In this document: piece by piece, positions 5,654-14,237 of the stretch | Position numbering within the stretch: position 1 is the stretch's first letter | How the letters are laid out: every line of letters starts with the position of its first letter | Notes under the pieces: model-generated | What the model was told of the DNA's origin: nothing | The model's input: only the letters and a program-made list of their open reading frames with translations | Database searches by the model: none | Position numbers and translations under genes: made by a program | Assembly: GCA_003049485.1 (NCBI GenBank) | Contig: PYST01000586.1 | Coordinates: forward strand, 1 to 14,582 | Length of the DNA: 14,582 nucleotides | DNA from: Ophioceras dolichostomum | Lineage: Eukaryota; Ascomycota; Sordariomycetes; Magnaporthales; Ophioceraceae | Reading direction: 5' to 3'

Positions 5654-7405
5654 TCACACTACCCGCAGTCTGCGGCCGTGGGCCATCATCGGAGGCGTTG
5701 TCTTTGCCTTATCAGCGCCCTTCGTTTTCTCAGAGCCCTTGGTCTTATTGTGATTCATCGCCTCCTCGTCAGACGACAAGGAAGTGGAGGTCGACTCGTG
5801 GGCCACGGCGGCCGAGGTTGAGGACGTTTCTTCGGTCGATGTCGAGGAGGAGGAAGACGAGGAGGACTCCGACGAAGAGCTCTGGCAGGCTTCCACGCCC
5901 GCGGTGACCGTGACAGTGTGTGCAGCAACAGTGACGGTCTCGGTGTAGCCGCCAACGGTAACGTGCTGTATGATGGTGTGTCCCGGGAGCGTAACATGGC
6001 GAATCAAGGTCTTGGTGTGGATAACAGGGACGGCAATTGTCTGCACATGGGTGACATGCACAGTCTGTGTATGAACCATGGCTTGTCCTGCGAGAGTGGC
6101 AGTAACGGTCTGAACGTGAGTGACGTGGATGGTCTGCGTGTGCTCCATGCCGGCCTGAGCTGCCTGAGTGACCGTAACTGTCTGAACCATAGCATGGCCT
6201 TCCTGGACGACGGTCTGAACATGTGTGACGTGAATAGTCTGCGTCTGGACCTGGGCCTGGCCGGCTTGAGTGATGGTGACGGTACGCACGACCTCCTGGC
6301 CGGCCTGAGTAGCGGTCACGGTCCGAACGATCTCTTGGCCGGCAGCAGTAGCTGTGATGGTCTGAACGTGGGTCACGTGGACCGTCTGGGTTTGCTCGAC
6401 AGCTTGGCCTGCTTGCGTGATAGTGATGGTGTGCGTCTGGACCACAGCTTGGCCAGCTGAAGTGACCGTCACGGTCCGAACGATCTCTTGGCCCGCGGCC
6501 GTAGCTGTGATGGTTTTAACCACCTCCTTCTCGACAGTCTTAACCACCTCCTTGGTCTGGACGACGGGGATAGTCTGAATGATGGTCTGGGCCTGAGTGA
6601 TGTGCACTGTCTTAACCACCTCCTTGACTTGAGTGACTGGGACCTGGATCGTTTTAACCGCCTCTTTGACCTGAGTGATCGCGACTGTTTTGACGACCTC
6701 CTTCGTCTGGATGACCGGGACTGTTTTAACGACCTCTTTGGTCACGACATGGCTGATGAGCTTGGTTTCGATGACAGGTACGGTCTTGACGACCTCTTTG
6801 AGCTGAGTAACCGCGACTGTCTTAACGACCTCTTTGACTTGGGTAATGGCGACGGTTTTAACCACCTCTTTGACTTGAGTGACTGGGACCTGGACCGTTT
6901 TAACCACCTCCTTGACTTGGGTGATGGCGACGGTTTTAACCACCTCTTTCACCTGAGTGACGGGAACGGTTTTGACCACCTCTTTCTGGACCGTCTTGAC
7001 AATCTCCTTAGTCTCAACGACCTTCTTGACCTCAGTCTTGGTAACCTCGACCTTCTTTGTCTCAATAACCGTCTTGACCTCGGTCTTGGTCACCTGAACT
7101 TGCTTGGTTTCGACGACCTTTTTCACTTCGGTCTTGGTAACCTCCTTGGTCTGTGTGATGTGGATGGGTTGCGTTACAATGTGTGTTATAGGCACTGATA
7201 CCACATGTGATATGACCTGAGTGATCGTGGCGGCGTGGCATTCGGCTGGTGGGATCGACGACGGTGTCTCATGAGGGGCCATGACGGGAGCAACGGTCGC
7301 CGCCACGGAGGAGGATGCCATGGGCTGGTGGATAACTACTGGCGGTGGCGTGGCGACGGCCAGGGCGATGAGGGTAAGGAAAACTGGGGGGAGTTGATGC
7401 AGCAT
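5654..7405 (-). CDS. Secreted Thr/Val-rich tandem-repeat protein, adhesin-like
   Basis: This is an intact single-exon frame of 583 residues. The start is the first ATG, with A at -3, and it immediately gives a signal peptide: MLHQLPPVFLTLIALAVATP, cleavage likely near residue 19. Residues 60-135 carry TKTEVKKVVETK-type repeats. Residues 138-298 carry about a dozen copies of a 12-residue unit, (V/I)TQVKEVVKTV(A/P). Residues 299-456 carry a different array alternating AGQEIVRTVTVTQ and TQTIHVTHVQT. A TVTV-rich segment (456-502), a Ser tract (509-545) and a Lys-rich hydrophilic tail ending GRRLRVV follow. The only two cysteines, C56 and C507, bracket the repeats. Alternating hydrophobic and Thr/Lys residues predict beta-solenoid or stacked beta structure. 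No GPI-type hydrophobic C terminus is present, so it is probably secreted or loosely wall-bound. Fungal repeat adhesins are the nearest known class. The exact family is not recognised. Confidence 0.88.
   Translation of the reverse strand: MLHQLPPVFLTLIALAVATPPPVVIHQPMASSSVAATVAPVMAPHETPSSIPPAECHAATITQVISHVVSVPITHIVTQPIHITQTKEVTKTEVKKVVETKQVQVTKTEVKTVIETKKVEVTKTEVKKVVETKEIVKTVQKEVVKTVPVTQVKEVVKTVAITQVKEVVKTVQVPVTQVKEVVKTVAITQVKEVVKTVAVTQLKEVVKTVPVIETKLISHVVTKEVVKTVPVIQTKEVVKTVAITQVKEAVKTIQVPVTQVKEVVKTVHITQAQTIIQTIPVVQTKEVVKTVEKEVVKTITATAAGQEIVRTVTVTSAGQAVVQTHTITITQAGQAVEQTQTVHVTHVQTITATAAGQEIVRTVTATQAGQEVVRTVTITQAGQAQVQTQTIHVTHVQTVVQEGHAMVQTVTVTQAAQAGMEHTQTIHVTHVQTVTATLAGQAMVHTQTVHVTHVQTIAVPVIHTKTLIRHVTLPGHTIIQHVTVGGYTETVTVAAHTVTVTAGVEACQSSSSESSSSSSSSTSTEETSSTSAAVAHESTSTSLSSDEEAMNHNKTKGSEKTKGADKAKTTPPMMAHGRRLRVV
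6038..6511 (-). repeat. Coding tandem repeats, block 2 (AGQ / HVTHVQT)
   Basis: This encodes residues 299-456. Two motifs alternate: TATxAGQEIVRTVTVTQ-like units and QTQTIHVTHVQT-like units. The Lys/Glu of block 1 is replaced by Gln/His/Thr, so the charge is lost while the alternating beta pattern is kept. The residue period is longer and less regular than in block 1. Confidence 0.8.
6512..6991 (-). repeat. 36-bp coding tandem repeats, block 1 (KEVVKTV)
   Basis: This encodes residues 139-298 of the secreted repeat protein. The 36-bp unit specifies (A/P)(V/I)TQVKEVVKTV, with an occasional extra QV between units and a longer variant containing ETKLISHVVTKEVV. Copies differ mostly at third positions and at the residue before (V/I)TQ. 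That points to old duplications under protein-level constraint, with room for unequal recombination. Confidence 0.85.
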
Positions 7406-7530
7406 GATGAAAGGCTGGTGGACGTTGTCGAATGCGCAAGAAGTATATCAAGAGTGTATTGCTGGGTTTGTGAAGAAGAAGGGAGGAAACGACGTATCCT
7501 ATTCCGAGCAACTGAAAAATAAATGGTTTC
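7406..7530 (-). promoter_or_regulatory. Core promoter and leader of the repeat-protein gene
   Basis: Going upstream on the minus strand, the leader is ATTCGACAACGTCCACCAGC-rich. A TATA-like TTGATATACTTC lies about 40-50 bases before the ATG. A C/T-rich stretch with CTTCTTCACAAACCC precedes it. The layout fits a fungal promoter, but the transcription start cannot be fixed by eye. Confidence 0.35.
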
Positions 7531-8995
7531 TATGTTGGTAAACGAATGAGGCCTGCTCCGGAAACGAATCGAAGACAGTAAGACGTAAAAGAAGCTAAGA
7601 GAGAAGAACCAAAGTAGAGACAGAAGAAGGAAAGGAAGCAACAGCCTCGTACGGACGACGAGACTGTTGAAAGAAGCGAAGCAAAAAATGGAGGTACCGG
7701 CCAACGAAGGAAAGGGAATAAGGATCGTAACCTCAAGAGAAAGAGAGGGCTACTGCACTTGCAGCACGGGGAGGGGAGAGCAGCCATGATACCTTATACA
7801 ATGATCTGCGCTCCCGGCTTCTGGGCATGTGGGCTTCGGTCTGCTCGGAGGAACTTTCCATCCAGCACATACGGGGCGGAGGCAGAGGCATCACCATGCC
7901 TCGTCTCGTGAGCCATGGTTTAGCTAGGTTGTGCCCTTGGACCCTGGGTACTCGGGGATGGGAAAGCCAAGGGGGTGGGGGTTTTGGTGCCAAGTTCCAA
8001 ACAGAAGCCAGTACCGAGCCCAAGCGAGTGTCAGCACGAGAAGGGAAATAGAGAGCAAGTGTAGCCAGGCGTGGAGTCGAGATGGGAGTGGAGATAATCC
8101 GCTAGGCCAAGGTACACACGAGAGGAGGGCGTGAAACTGAGGAGTGAACAGAGAAGAGAACGTTGTATCTTCCAGAGCACGCGCCGTGAAGCTGTGACGA
8201 TGGCCTCAGGGTTCGGTGTCGCTGACCAAGATGGGATGGGGCACATTAGCACGGTTTGGTGGGCTTCCGCACGGCGCCTGCTAGTGACAGGAGTTCCCAT
8301 CCTCTCCCTGAGGATCCCATTGGTGTGAACCAGCTGAAGTTTCCAGGGGTCGGCGATAAGGGCGAGGAAAAAAAAGAGAGAGAGAAAAAAGAAAAGCTGT
8401 GTAGTATGCAGTAAGGCTAGCCACTGCTGCTCGAGGATCAACAAGATGCAAGGCTGTCAGTGTCCTGGTGGGGTTGTGGTCCAGGGGGTTCGCCTCCTGT
8501 CAATCCTTGTTTGAGGGCCGCCACGGTACGCCACCTTTGGAGTTTAGCGTCCGAACCGGGAGCATAATCCTTGCTGTGACGAGTCGTCCGAACCAGTGAG
8601 GCTGCCAGTGCTGCCAGCATCGATGGCATCTGGTCTGGCAGCTGGAAAGGGGGAAAAAAAGTAGCGTCGGCACAGTCGGCGGCAAGGGGCCAGGGTCGAG
8701 CGTTCGAAGTTGGTCGGGCTGGCTTGCTGGACAGGGCGGGTCTATTAAGGGCGCCCGGATCTTCGGATCTGCTGCACTCGGCCCTTTGGTTTCATGCGAC
8801 TGCGCCGACGTTTCTGTTTCTGCTCGTTGTACGCAGGACACGCAGGTAAAGCTAGGCTCCTTAGCTCCTGGAGACCGTGCTGATGTGACTTTGATGACCG
8901 AGAGCTGGCGCTTGCTTGCTGTCATCACCGACTCGCAGGCTGCAACCGACTGGACTGGCTGTTTGAGCGAGGGTTGACATCATGGGGGATACACA
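7531..8995. other. Gene-free region, left part
   Basis: Several ORFs of 60-140 codons cross this stretch on both strands. None has a signal peptide, repeat, domain motif, splice pattern or relative elsewhere in the window, so none is called. Visible features are a purine tract at 8364-8396 (gaggaaaaaaaagagagaga and on) and a short A run at 8652-8660. It may be long upstream regulatory DNA of the repeat-protein gene. Confidence 0.4.
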
Positions 8996-9320
8996 ATAGC
9001 GATGGGAAAGAAACAGGAAAAAAAAAAGAAAAAAAAATTGAGTTTGAGCCCCCTACCACTACAGGGCTCGCTTTCCACTGGAGCCTTCAGCAACTCTTCA
9101 AATTCAGGTGCCAAGGGACCATCCCTGCAGGAGGATCAAAGATCACTCCGAGGCAACCATCTTGGCCCGGCGTGATTGCCAAAACAATTGGCAAGAGTTG
9201 GCAAAAAGTCGATCGTTAAGGTTGCCATCTTACTGTACTTTTTTCCGCCTTTTTTTCCCTTTTTTTTTCTTTTTCTTTTCCCCTTCTTTTTCATTTTCTC
9301 CCTTCTTTTTCTCTGGAATG
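8996..9320. promoter_or_regulatory. Purine tract, TTGGCAA inverted repeat and pyrimidine tract
   Basis: A purine/A-rich tract (9005-9038) and a T/C-rich tract (9236-9314) face each other about 200 bases apart and are roughly complementary. Between them lies a perfect inverted repeat, TTGCCAA-N5-TTGGCAA (9176-9194), followed by a third TTGGCAA at 9198-9204, ten bases after the second. Such spaced half-sites are typical of a dimeric transcription-factor site. A C/T tract often sits just upstream of fungal start sites, but I find no good gene directly after it. Confidence 0.3.
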
Positions 9321-12170
9321 ACATGCACTCGAGATCAAGGCCAGTGCGATTGGTGGCCGCTCTGCCCCATCGCTCTCTCGCCTGGACTCGTCAGCATCAT
9401 TGACCTCATTTTCGGAGACACCAACAATGGAAAGGGGAGCCACAACCTCGTTCTCGCCTTGAAAAAAAATCGACAAATCCTTGTGATGATGCCTCCTTCT
9501 CCTCGTCCCTGGTTTCCAGCGTGGTAATAGCAAGGTCTGGAAACACCGAACCAAGAACTTCAAAACCAGTTCGGCGAAGGCATAGATCTTGGCTTTCTTG
9601 GCTTTCGTTTGACTACCGAAGGGAGCCAAGGGGAAGAAGCGGTGGCCCAGCGAGAGAGGCACGAGAACACCAAAAATCCAACACAGCCCGTCCAAGGAAA
9701 GATCTTCCACAGATTTTCCCAGGTTGGCAGGTTGGGTTGGGTGCATTCGTCCCAAGATTTTGTTTCTCTTGCCCTCGACGGTGATCCTATGCTATGATGT
9801 GCTTCATCATCAGCACGAACTCGCTCATTTTCTCTTTCTCAGCACTCCCAAAGGTTGTTATCAGAAAAGAACAGATGACTGACATCACTTCTCAGTCAAC
9901 AACACTCTGCACTCCGCATTGAACTCAACTCGTATTTCGACAGCAAAAGCGGGTAGTCATCTCGCCCCTCCACGGTTATTGAATTTGCCTCTGTGGAGAA
10001 TCACGATGGCAACAAACAGAGATTCGGGGAAGGGACAGGGTTGGCAAACGGTCCAGCACGCTTCCGAGTTTCACCTTACCCCTATCAACTCCACCGCGAG
10101 AGGAGCCTCCTGCAACCTTGACCTTAAGCATATTTTGACGCTATCATCAGAGATAAGAGCTGGCAGATTCCCATCCTTACCCTCGTCTTTCCCTCCTGCC
10201 CTCCTCCACACTTACGAGCCTCTGCTGCTCAGCCATCCCCACAAGAGCCTCCAGAGCCTCCGGGGCTTCCAGACTCCAGGGCCTCCCTCATGCCTATGCG
10301 TGCGCATGTGTGGCGCTGCCGCCTCAGATCTTGTCTCACCTGATGTACCCTCCCTCCTGTTTCCTCCTCTTTGGTGACTAAGGTCGATGGAGAAGAACCA
10401 AGCTTGACGCACCACAGACAAGCCAGCTTCTGTCTGCGCCTTCCATGATCCTTTCGCGGTTCCCTTCGCCAGTGCTCATCACCTCTGCCTGCAGCTGACA
10501 CACATCTGTTGCGAAAGAAGGAGGGCGCAGCAGCGAACGAGCCAGTAGTCTGGTTGCTCACACCGCATACAGGCTGCATCTGTGTATCACGATGCTAGGT
10601 AATGGCCAACAACCGCCATTGCAAACGAGATACGACAGAATGCCTCCTGGTGATATCCCCGAGCTGTAACTGGACGTTTGCTCCTGGCAAGGTATCTTCT
10701 GTTGTGTGTTACTCCTCCGAAAGGATCATGACAGGAACAGCAACATGTCCGTCGAGTAGCGATGAGACGTCACTGAGAACCAATGGCATATCCCCTGGCC
10801 TGGTGCTTTTCGTTTCTCTAGTCGCAGACTCTAAAGTGTCCAGGAAGCATTCGGCGCTGACCCGGGTGCGCTTCCCAGAAGCAGGACTGCGGTAGATTCC
10901 TCTTGTGCGTGAAACCAGCGTCATAGTAGGATATCCGAAACAAAAACCTCCCAGGGCAATACGTTCTAGGTCCTTGCTCGGAGAACACACTCTATCAGCC
11001 CTCCCTTCCCGCCCCAGAACGGATGAAGATATTCCGGAGTGTTCATGTCGGTGATGACTGTGAGCAGGTCAAGGGCATCCGTCAGGGGGTGTCTAGGGAC
11101 CCTTCCCAGAGAAAAAGAAAATCTCCGACGGCGACCGTTTTCTCAAGCCTGCTGCGGCCCAACGGCGCGGCCCAGGCCGCCAGAACGGCCGGTCTGTGAT
11201 CTGGGCCACCGTCGGCCTGGACCGTCGGTCTGAGGAGGTTGACTTGAACTCCGCCGAATCTGGGGCCCATTCTTTCTGTCGTCTCATCCCATCTTTGCCT
11301 GGATGTATGCGAATCAAGTTCTCATCCCAACTTCGAGACCGAAACTACAAAGTAAACGACTGATGAGTGTGTTCCAAAATTATGTAGAGAGTTCATCCCG
11401 ATCATATCCTAAACTTGCCTGTTTCACGGAAGCATGTTTGTTCCCACAAAACGTAGAATAAATACGCCTCGTCGCCAAGATATCGCATGCTCTTCGGCCA
11501 GCAACCACACATAAGTATCACGACCGCGTCCTTCGTCTTTGCCACTCCGCTGTGTTTGGGAGGAGTCTGGCAGAAACACGGAAAGAGTTGGGCTAACAGC
11601 CGTCGACGTCTCACTCCTCTCCAACACCGCAAACAAACTGTGTTGAGGCGCGTTCTAGAAGGAGTGTTTTGGGAAGCCGAGCTCATCCCCGAAGGAGCCG
11701 GGCCGTTATAATGCCGATCGGTACCTGCCATACAGCCGCTGTCTCCGTCTAGAAAGGGCAAAAACTAAGCCCCTTATTGTCGGGCTCCCGTCGTTTTGGA
11801 TAAGCCAGGGTTGGCCATGGCAAAGATTCAAGCTGATGGTGACCTCCTGGCCGTACTTGAACCTGACGGTGTCGAATAGCAGACAATGTATGACTTTGAC
11901 TATACCCTCTGCAAGTGTGGGCAGTGGCGTTGAGGACCGGGAACTAGCCAGACGGTAGAACATGAGTCCGAAGCATCACACAGGAGACGCTAGCCTCATG
12001 GCATGCAACGACGACTGTCAACCTCATCTGAGAAAGCCTAAAGCCTACACCGCCCATCTAAGCAGCTTTCGGGGGTTAGACTGGGAAGAACATCTGCATT
12101 AACTCCCTGCCTACCTAGTGTCTGACGGAACCTAATCCAGGAACGCAGGCAGGAAGAGAAGAGGCTCCGT
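9321..12170. other. Gene-free region, right part
   Basis: There is about 2.85 kb with no supported gene. The longest open frames (9919-10377 plus, 10229-10579 minus, 11402-11761 minus) are Pro/Ser/Leu- or Arg-rich, lack domain motifs and have no relatives in the window. One scrap near 11817-11932 reads MAKIQADGDLLAVLEPDGVE, then a TAG, then QTMYDFDYTLCKCGQWR in the same frame. The antisense reads equally well, so I leave it uncalled. No tRNA-like B box, 5S gene or palindromic element was seen here. Confidence 0.4.
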
Positions 12171-12350
12171 GTTTACTGTACAAGACATTACCGCGTTACC
12201 TGCCGCGTACGGCATGATACCGCGCAGAGCACACGCAGACAAGTCGGAAATACAATACAAAATACAATACATTACATTACGTAGCACGATACGTCGGGGG
12301 CAGATGCAAAGGAATGAAGAATACAGGGAAGTACAATACACTACAGGACT
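12171..12350. mobile_element. Short palindromic element, copy D, inverted and extended
   Basis: In reverse orientation, 12283-12177 gives the family core: gtaatgtaatgtattg, tttgtattgtatttccgac, then cgtacgcggcaggtaacgcg. Copies A-C show these in the same order on the plus strand. One end differs from the others (tgtacagtaaac). On the right the arm seems split, with gtacaatacactacaggact reappearing at 12331-12350 after about 45 unrelated bases. So D is a rearranged or invaded copy. Confidence 0.55.
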
Positions 12351-12489
12351 TGATGGAAAGTATTAGATTCGGAGGACTTGGTCTTTGCCCGACAGACTGT
12401 TCCTTCTTCCACGCCGGGATACGTAAATTCGGAGGGCAATCTCCGCGGGCGGCTAGTCAAAAAGGGAGTGCTGGGAGAAGAAACGGAGC

Positions 12490-13053
12490 CTACCTGTTCT
12501 TCCGGTCTCTAGTGATCTTTTTGCCCCTCGTGGTGAGCACTCGAAGGGTAATACGGGTAGTAGTCGAAGGGTTATGTTGGGCATTCGTGCCTTTCGCATG
12601 ACCACCGCCAGGAGGGAGGCGGAGGAGGTCCGGGAACGATATCGAAGGAGTTGTGTAGCTGTACGGAGACGAACGCGAAGCCTCGCTCCCTGCCGAACGC
12701 GGAGACTCGCTCCCGCCTGAGCAGCTTGGCCTTCCTGTGTCTCGCCACCGCAGCTCCCCACCATTGTAGTTTCTCACCACTGCATGGCGTTGTAATCGAT
12801 CGACGGTCGGGTCCGGCTCCCACGACGCTCGGATCTCCTCCGCTGACATCTTGACTTGCGGCTGTGCGCTCTGCTCGGCGGCTGGCTGCTCTCTGATGCA
12901 CTCGACGGTCGATTGGGCCTCAACCCGGGAATCGGCCGCTGTGCGACAACCGGCGTAGTGTCCCGGCCTGACTCGATAGTCTCGGAGTAGGCCCGCGTTG
13001 ATCCGGATTGGGTCGGGAGACCCAAAGCAGAACGGTCCGCTCGTGCTCAGCAA
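12490..13053 (-). pseudogene. Possible minus-strand relic ORF
   Basis: An open minus-strand frame of about 187 codons includes DYRVRPGHYAGCRTAADS, VKMSAEEIRASWEPDPTVDR and LQRHAVVRNYNGG, then a Ser/Arg-rich stretch and a Lys/Arg-rich end (RGKKITRDRKNR). The frame begins at a TTG after a TAA rather than at an ATG. A possible 5' splice site (AACAG|GTAGGC) lies just past its end, near 12495. The first 20 codons are antisense to a plus-strand relic that looks at least as natural. No family is recognised, and chance openness in GC-rich DNA cannot be excluded. Confidence 0.3.
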
Positions 13054-13198
13054 GGACGCTTAGGTCAACAACGTGTACAAGACAGACGATGGTCAATTGT
13101 CCGTCTCGAACGAGGACAATTTGAACCGTAACTACTTCGCTGCCCAGCTCGCGTTGTCGCACTGGCCATACGCGCTGTGCGTACCACGTCGGGTGTAA
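12992..13198 (+). pseudogene. Short plus-strand relic (VNNVYKTDDGQLS)
   Basis: A plus frame from about 12992 reads IRIGSGDPKQNGPLVLSKDA, a TAG (CAG fits), VNNVYKTDDGQLSVSNEDNL, then NRNYFAAQLALSHWPYALCV. It ends at TAA 13196-13198. The Asn, Tyr, Phe and Trp content and the single mutable stop suggest decayed real coding sequence. It has no start codon and no recognisable domain. It overlaps the end of a weaker minus-strand ORF. Confidence 0.35.
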
Positions 13199-13310
13199 TC
13201 AGCGTGGCGATTATCTCTGTATCGTTTACGCCGAATTTCGCTTTCGAGTCGCAAAATCGTGGCTGCGTTTACGGCATATGTGCTGCTGTAATATGCCCTT
13301 ATGAATTCCA

Positions 13311-13544
13311 TTACAGGGTTGGGCGCCTGGTCTTGGTTGACTGATAGAAGGGCGTGTTCTGCTGGACTGATGGTATCCGGTTATGCTGCTGAGAGGCTTC
13401 CCGCTCAACTCTGAGCCGCTCGTTTTCCACGATGACAGCTCGGAGCTGGTCAACTTTTCGTCGGAGTCGATCGACCTCGCCATCGCCATCAAAATTGATC
13501 GGGTTATAGATGCTGCCCGCACGGGAGGCGCCCTCCCGCGCCTC
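13311..13544 (-). pseudogene. Minus-strand coiled-coil relic
   Basis: The minus strand reads EGASRAGSIYNPINFDGDGE, then VDRLRRKVDQLRAVIVENER and LRVEREASQQHN. That is a clear heptad pattern (V/L at a and d positions) over about 35 residues. It then becomes polar and Thr-rich. It resembles AVERLRAEIRQLKGKD at 0.64-0.69 kb. As there, a charged or acidic plus-strand relic starts just to its right. No family is recognised. Confidence 0.4.
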
Positions 13545-13555
13545 TCTCATCGAGA

Positions 13556-13984
13556 GCGCAGCAGCAAGACGGCGACAATGAACCCTCGGATGATGACCAG
13601 GGCGCACCGCCTACGACAGATTGGGCAGCGAGCCAGTACGACGAGCAGATCGGGCCGTAGAACCGCGATACCAAGCCCCAGGCCGATAACTAAGCCAATG
13701 AAGACGATAACGAGCCCAAACAGCAGGCGTACTTCCCGGGCGATAAGCAGTACTATTTTCCTCAAATAGCAGAGGGACATTCTTCCCAGGCGGCGGACGA
13801 AGATCTGTACAACGTATCCGGAGACAAGACCGGCGAGTCGCCTAAATTTTTCTGAAATGCGAGGAGTAGGCCATTTTCGGGCCGGAGGGTAGGGGAGGAC
13901 ACAGGGTATTCCCCCTACTAGGTCGTATATCGAGAGGAGGATTTCGTACCTAAACACCTCGAGTCATGCTTGGCGATGGTGAGA
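13556..13984 (+). pseudogene. Coiled-coil/acidic protein family, copy 3 (RIP-decayed)
   Basis: This plus-strand copy aligns with the acidic tail of copy 2 (2754-3080, minus): QQDGDNEPSDDDQGAPPTTD, WAASQYDEQIGP, stop, NRDTKPQADN, stop, ANEDDNEPKQQAYFPGDKQ, then DEDLYNVSGDKTGESP. The stops TAG 13658-13660 and TAA 13691-13693 sit exactly where copy 2 has Trp (TGG), and DRDT has become NRDT. Further stops in the same frame are TGA 13853-13855 and TAG 13919-13921. After them the frame still reads like protein: VVYREEDFVPKHLESCLAMV and RELKLG. Aligned residues, not open length, are the evidence that this was coding. It cannot make a full protein now. Confidence 0.6.
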
Positions 13985-14237
13985 GAGCTAAAGTTAGGGT
14001 AGGAGACGCATTTTTGTATGTGTATGTCTCCCAAACTCATTTACAAAGACGTCTAAAGCATTATGTTTTCTACCGTGACTTTCTAATAAGGACCCAAAGA
14101 ATAGCAGAAGTGTTACCCAGGTCATCAACGATATCTGAACTCCTTCCCGAGAGCAAACCAACAAATCTATAGCAAATCCGAACTCCGATATACAGCCAGT
14201 CGGTGCACAGTCACTTCCGTCCCAGCCTACCCCCTGT
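13985..14237. other. 3' flank of the right-edge gene
   Basis: There is no supported gene. The stretch is AT-richer than its surroundings. It lies between the end of the decayed family copy and the stop of the minus-strand terminal exon, so it is probably the 3' UTR and downstream region of that gene. Confidence 0.35.

Noticed and set aside
5918..6460. A 180-codon plus-strand ORF with repeated GLSDGD-like motifs
   Set aside because: It is antisense to the second repeat array of the secreted protein; its length comes from the repeat, which keeps stops out of this frame.
6488..7198. A 236-codon plus-strand ORF rich in Asp, Leu, Asn and Gly
   Set aside because: It is the exact antisense of the Thr/Val repeat array at 6038-7000. 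Its DLSDWDLDRFNHL-like periodicity is the complement of the KEVVKTV repeat, with no start context or signal of its own.
9919..10377. A 152-codon plus-strand ORF
   Set aside because: Pro/Ser/Leu-rich composition, no domain, signal peptide or splice support, and no relative in the window; fits chance openness.
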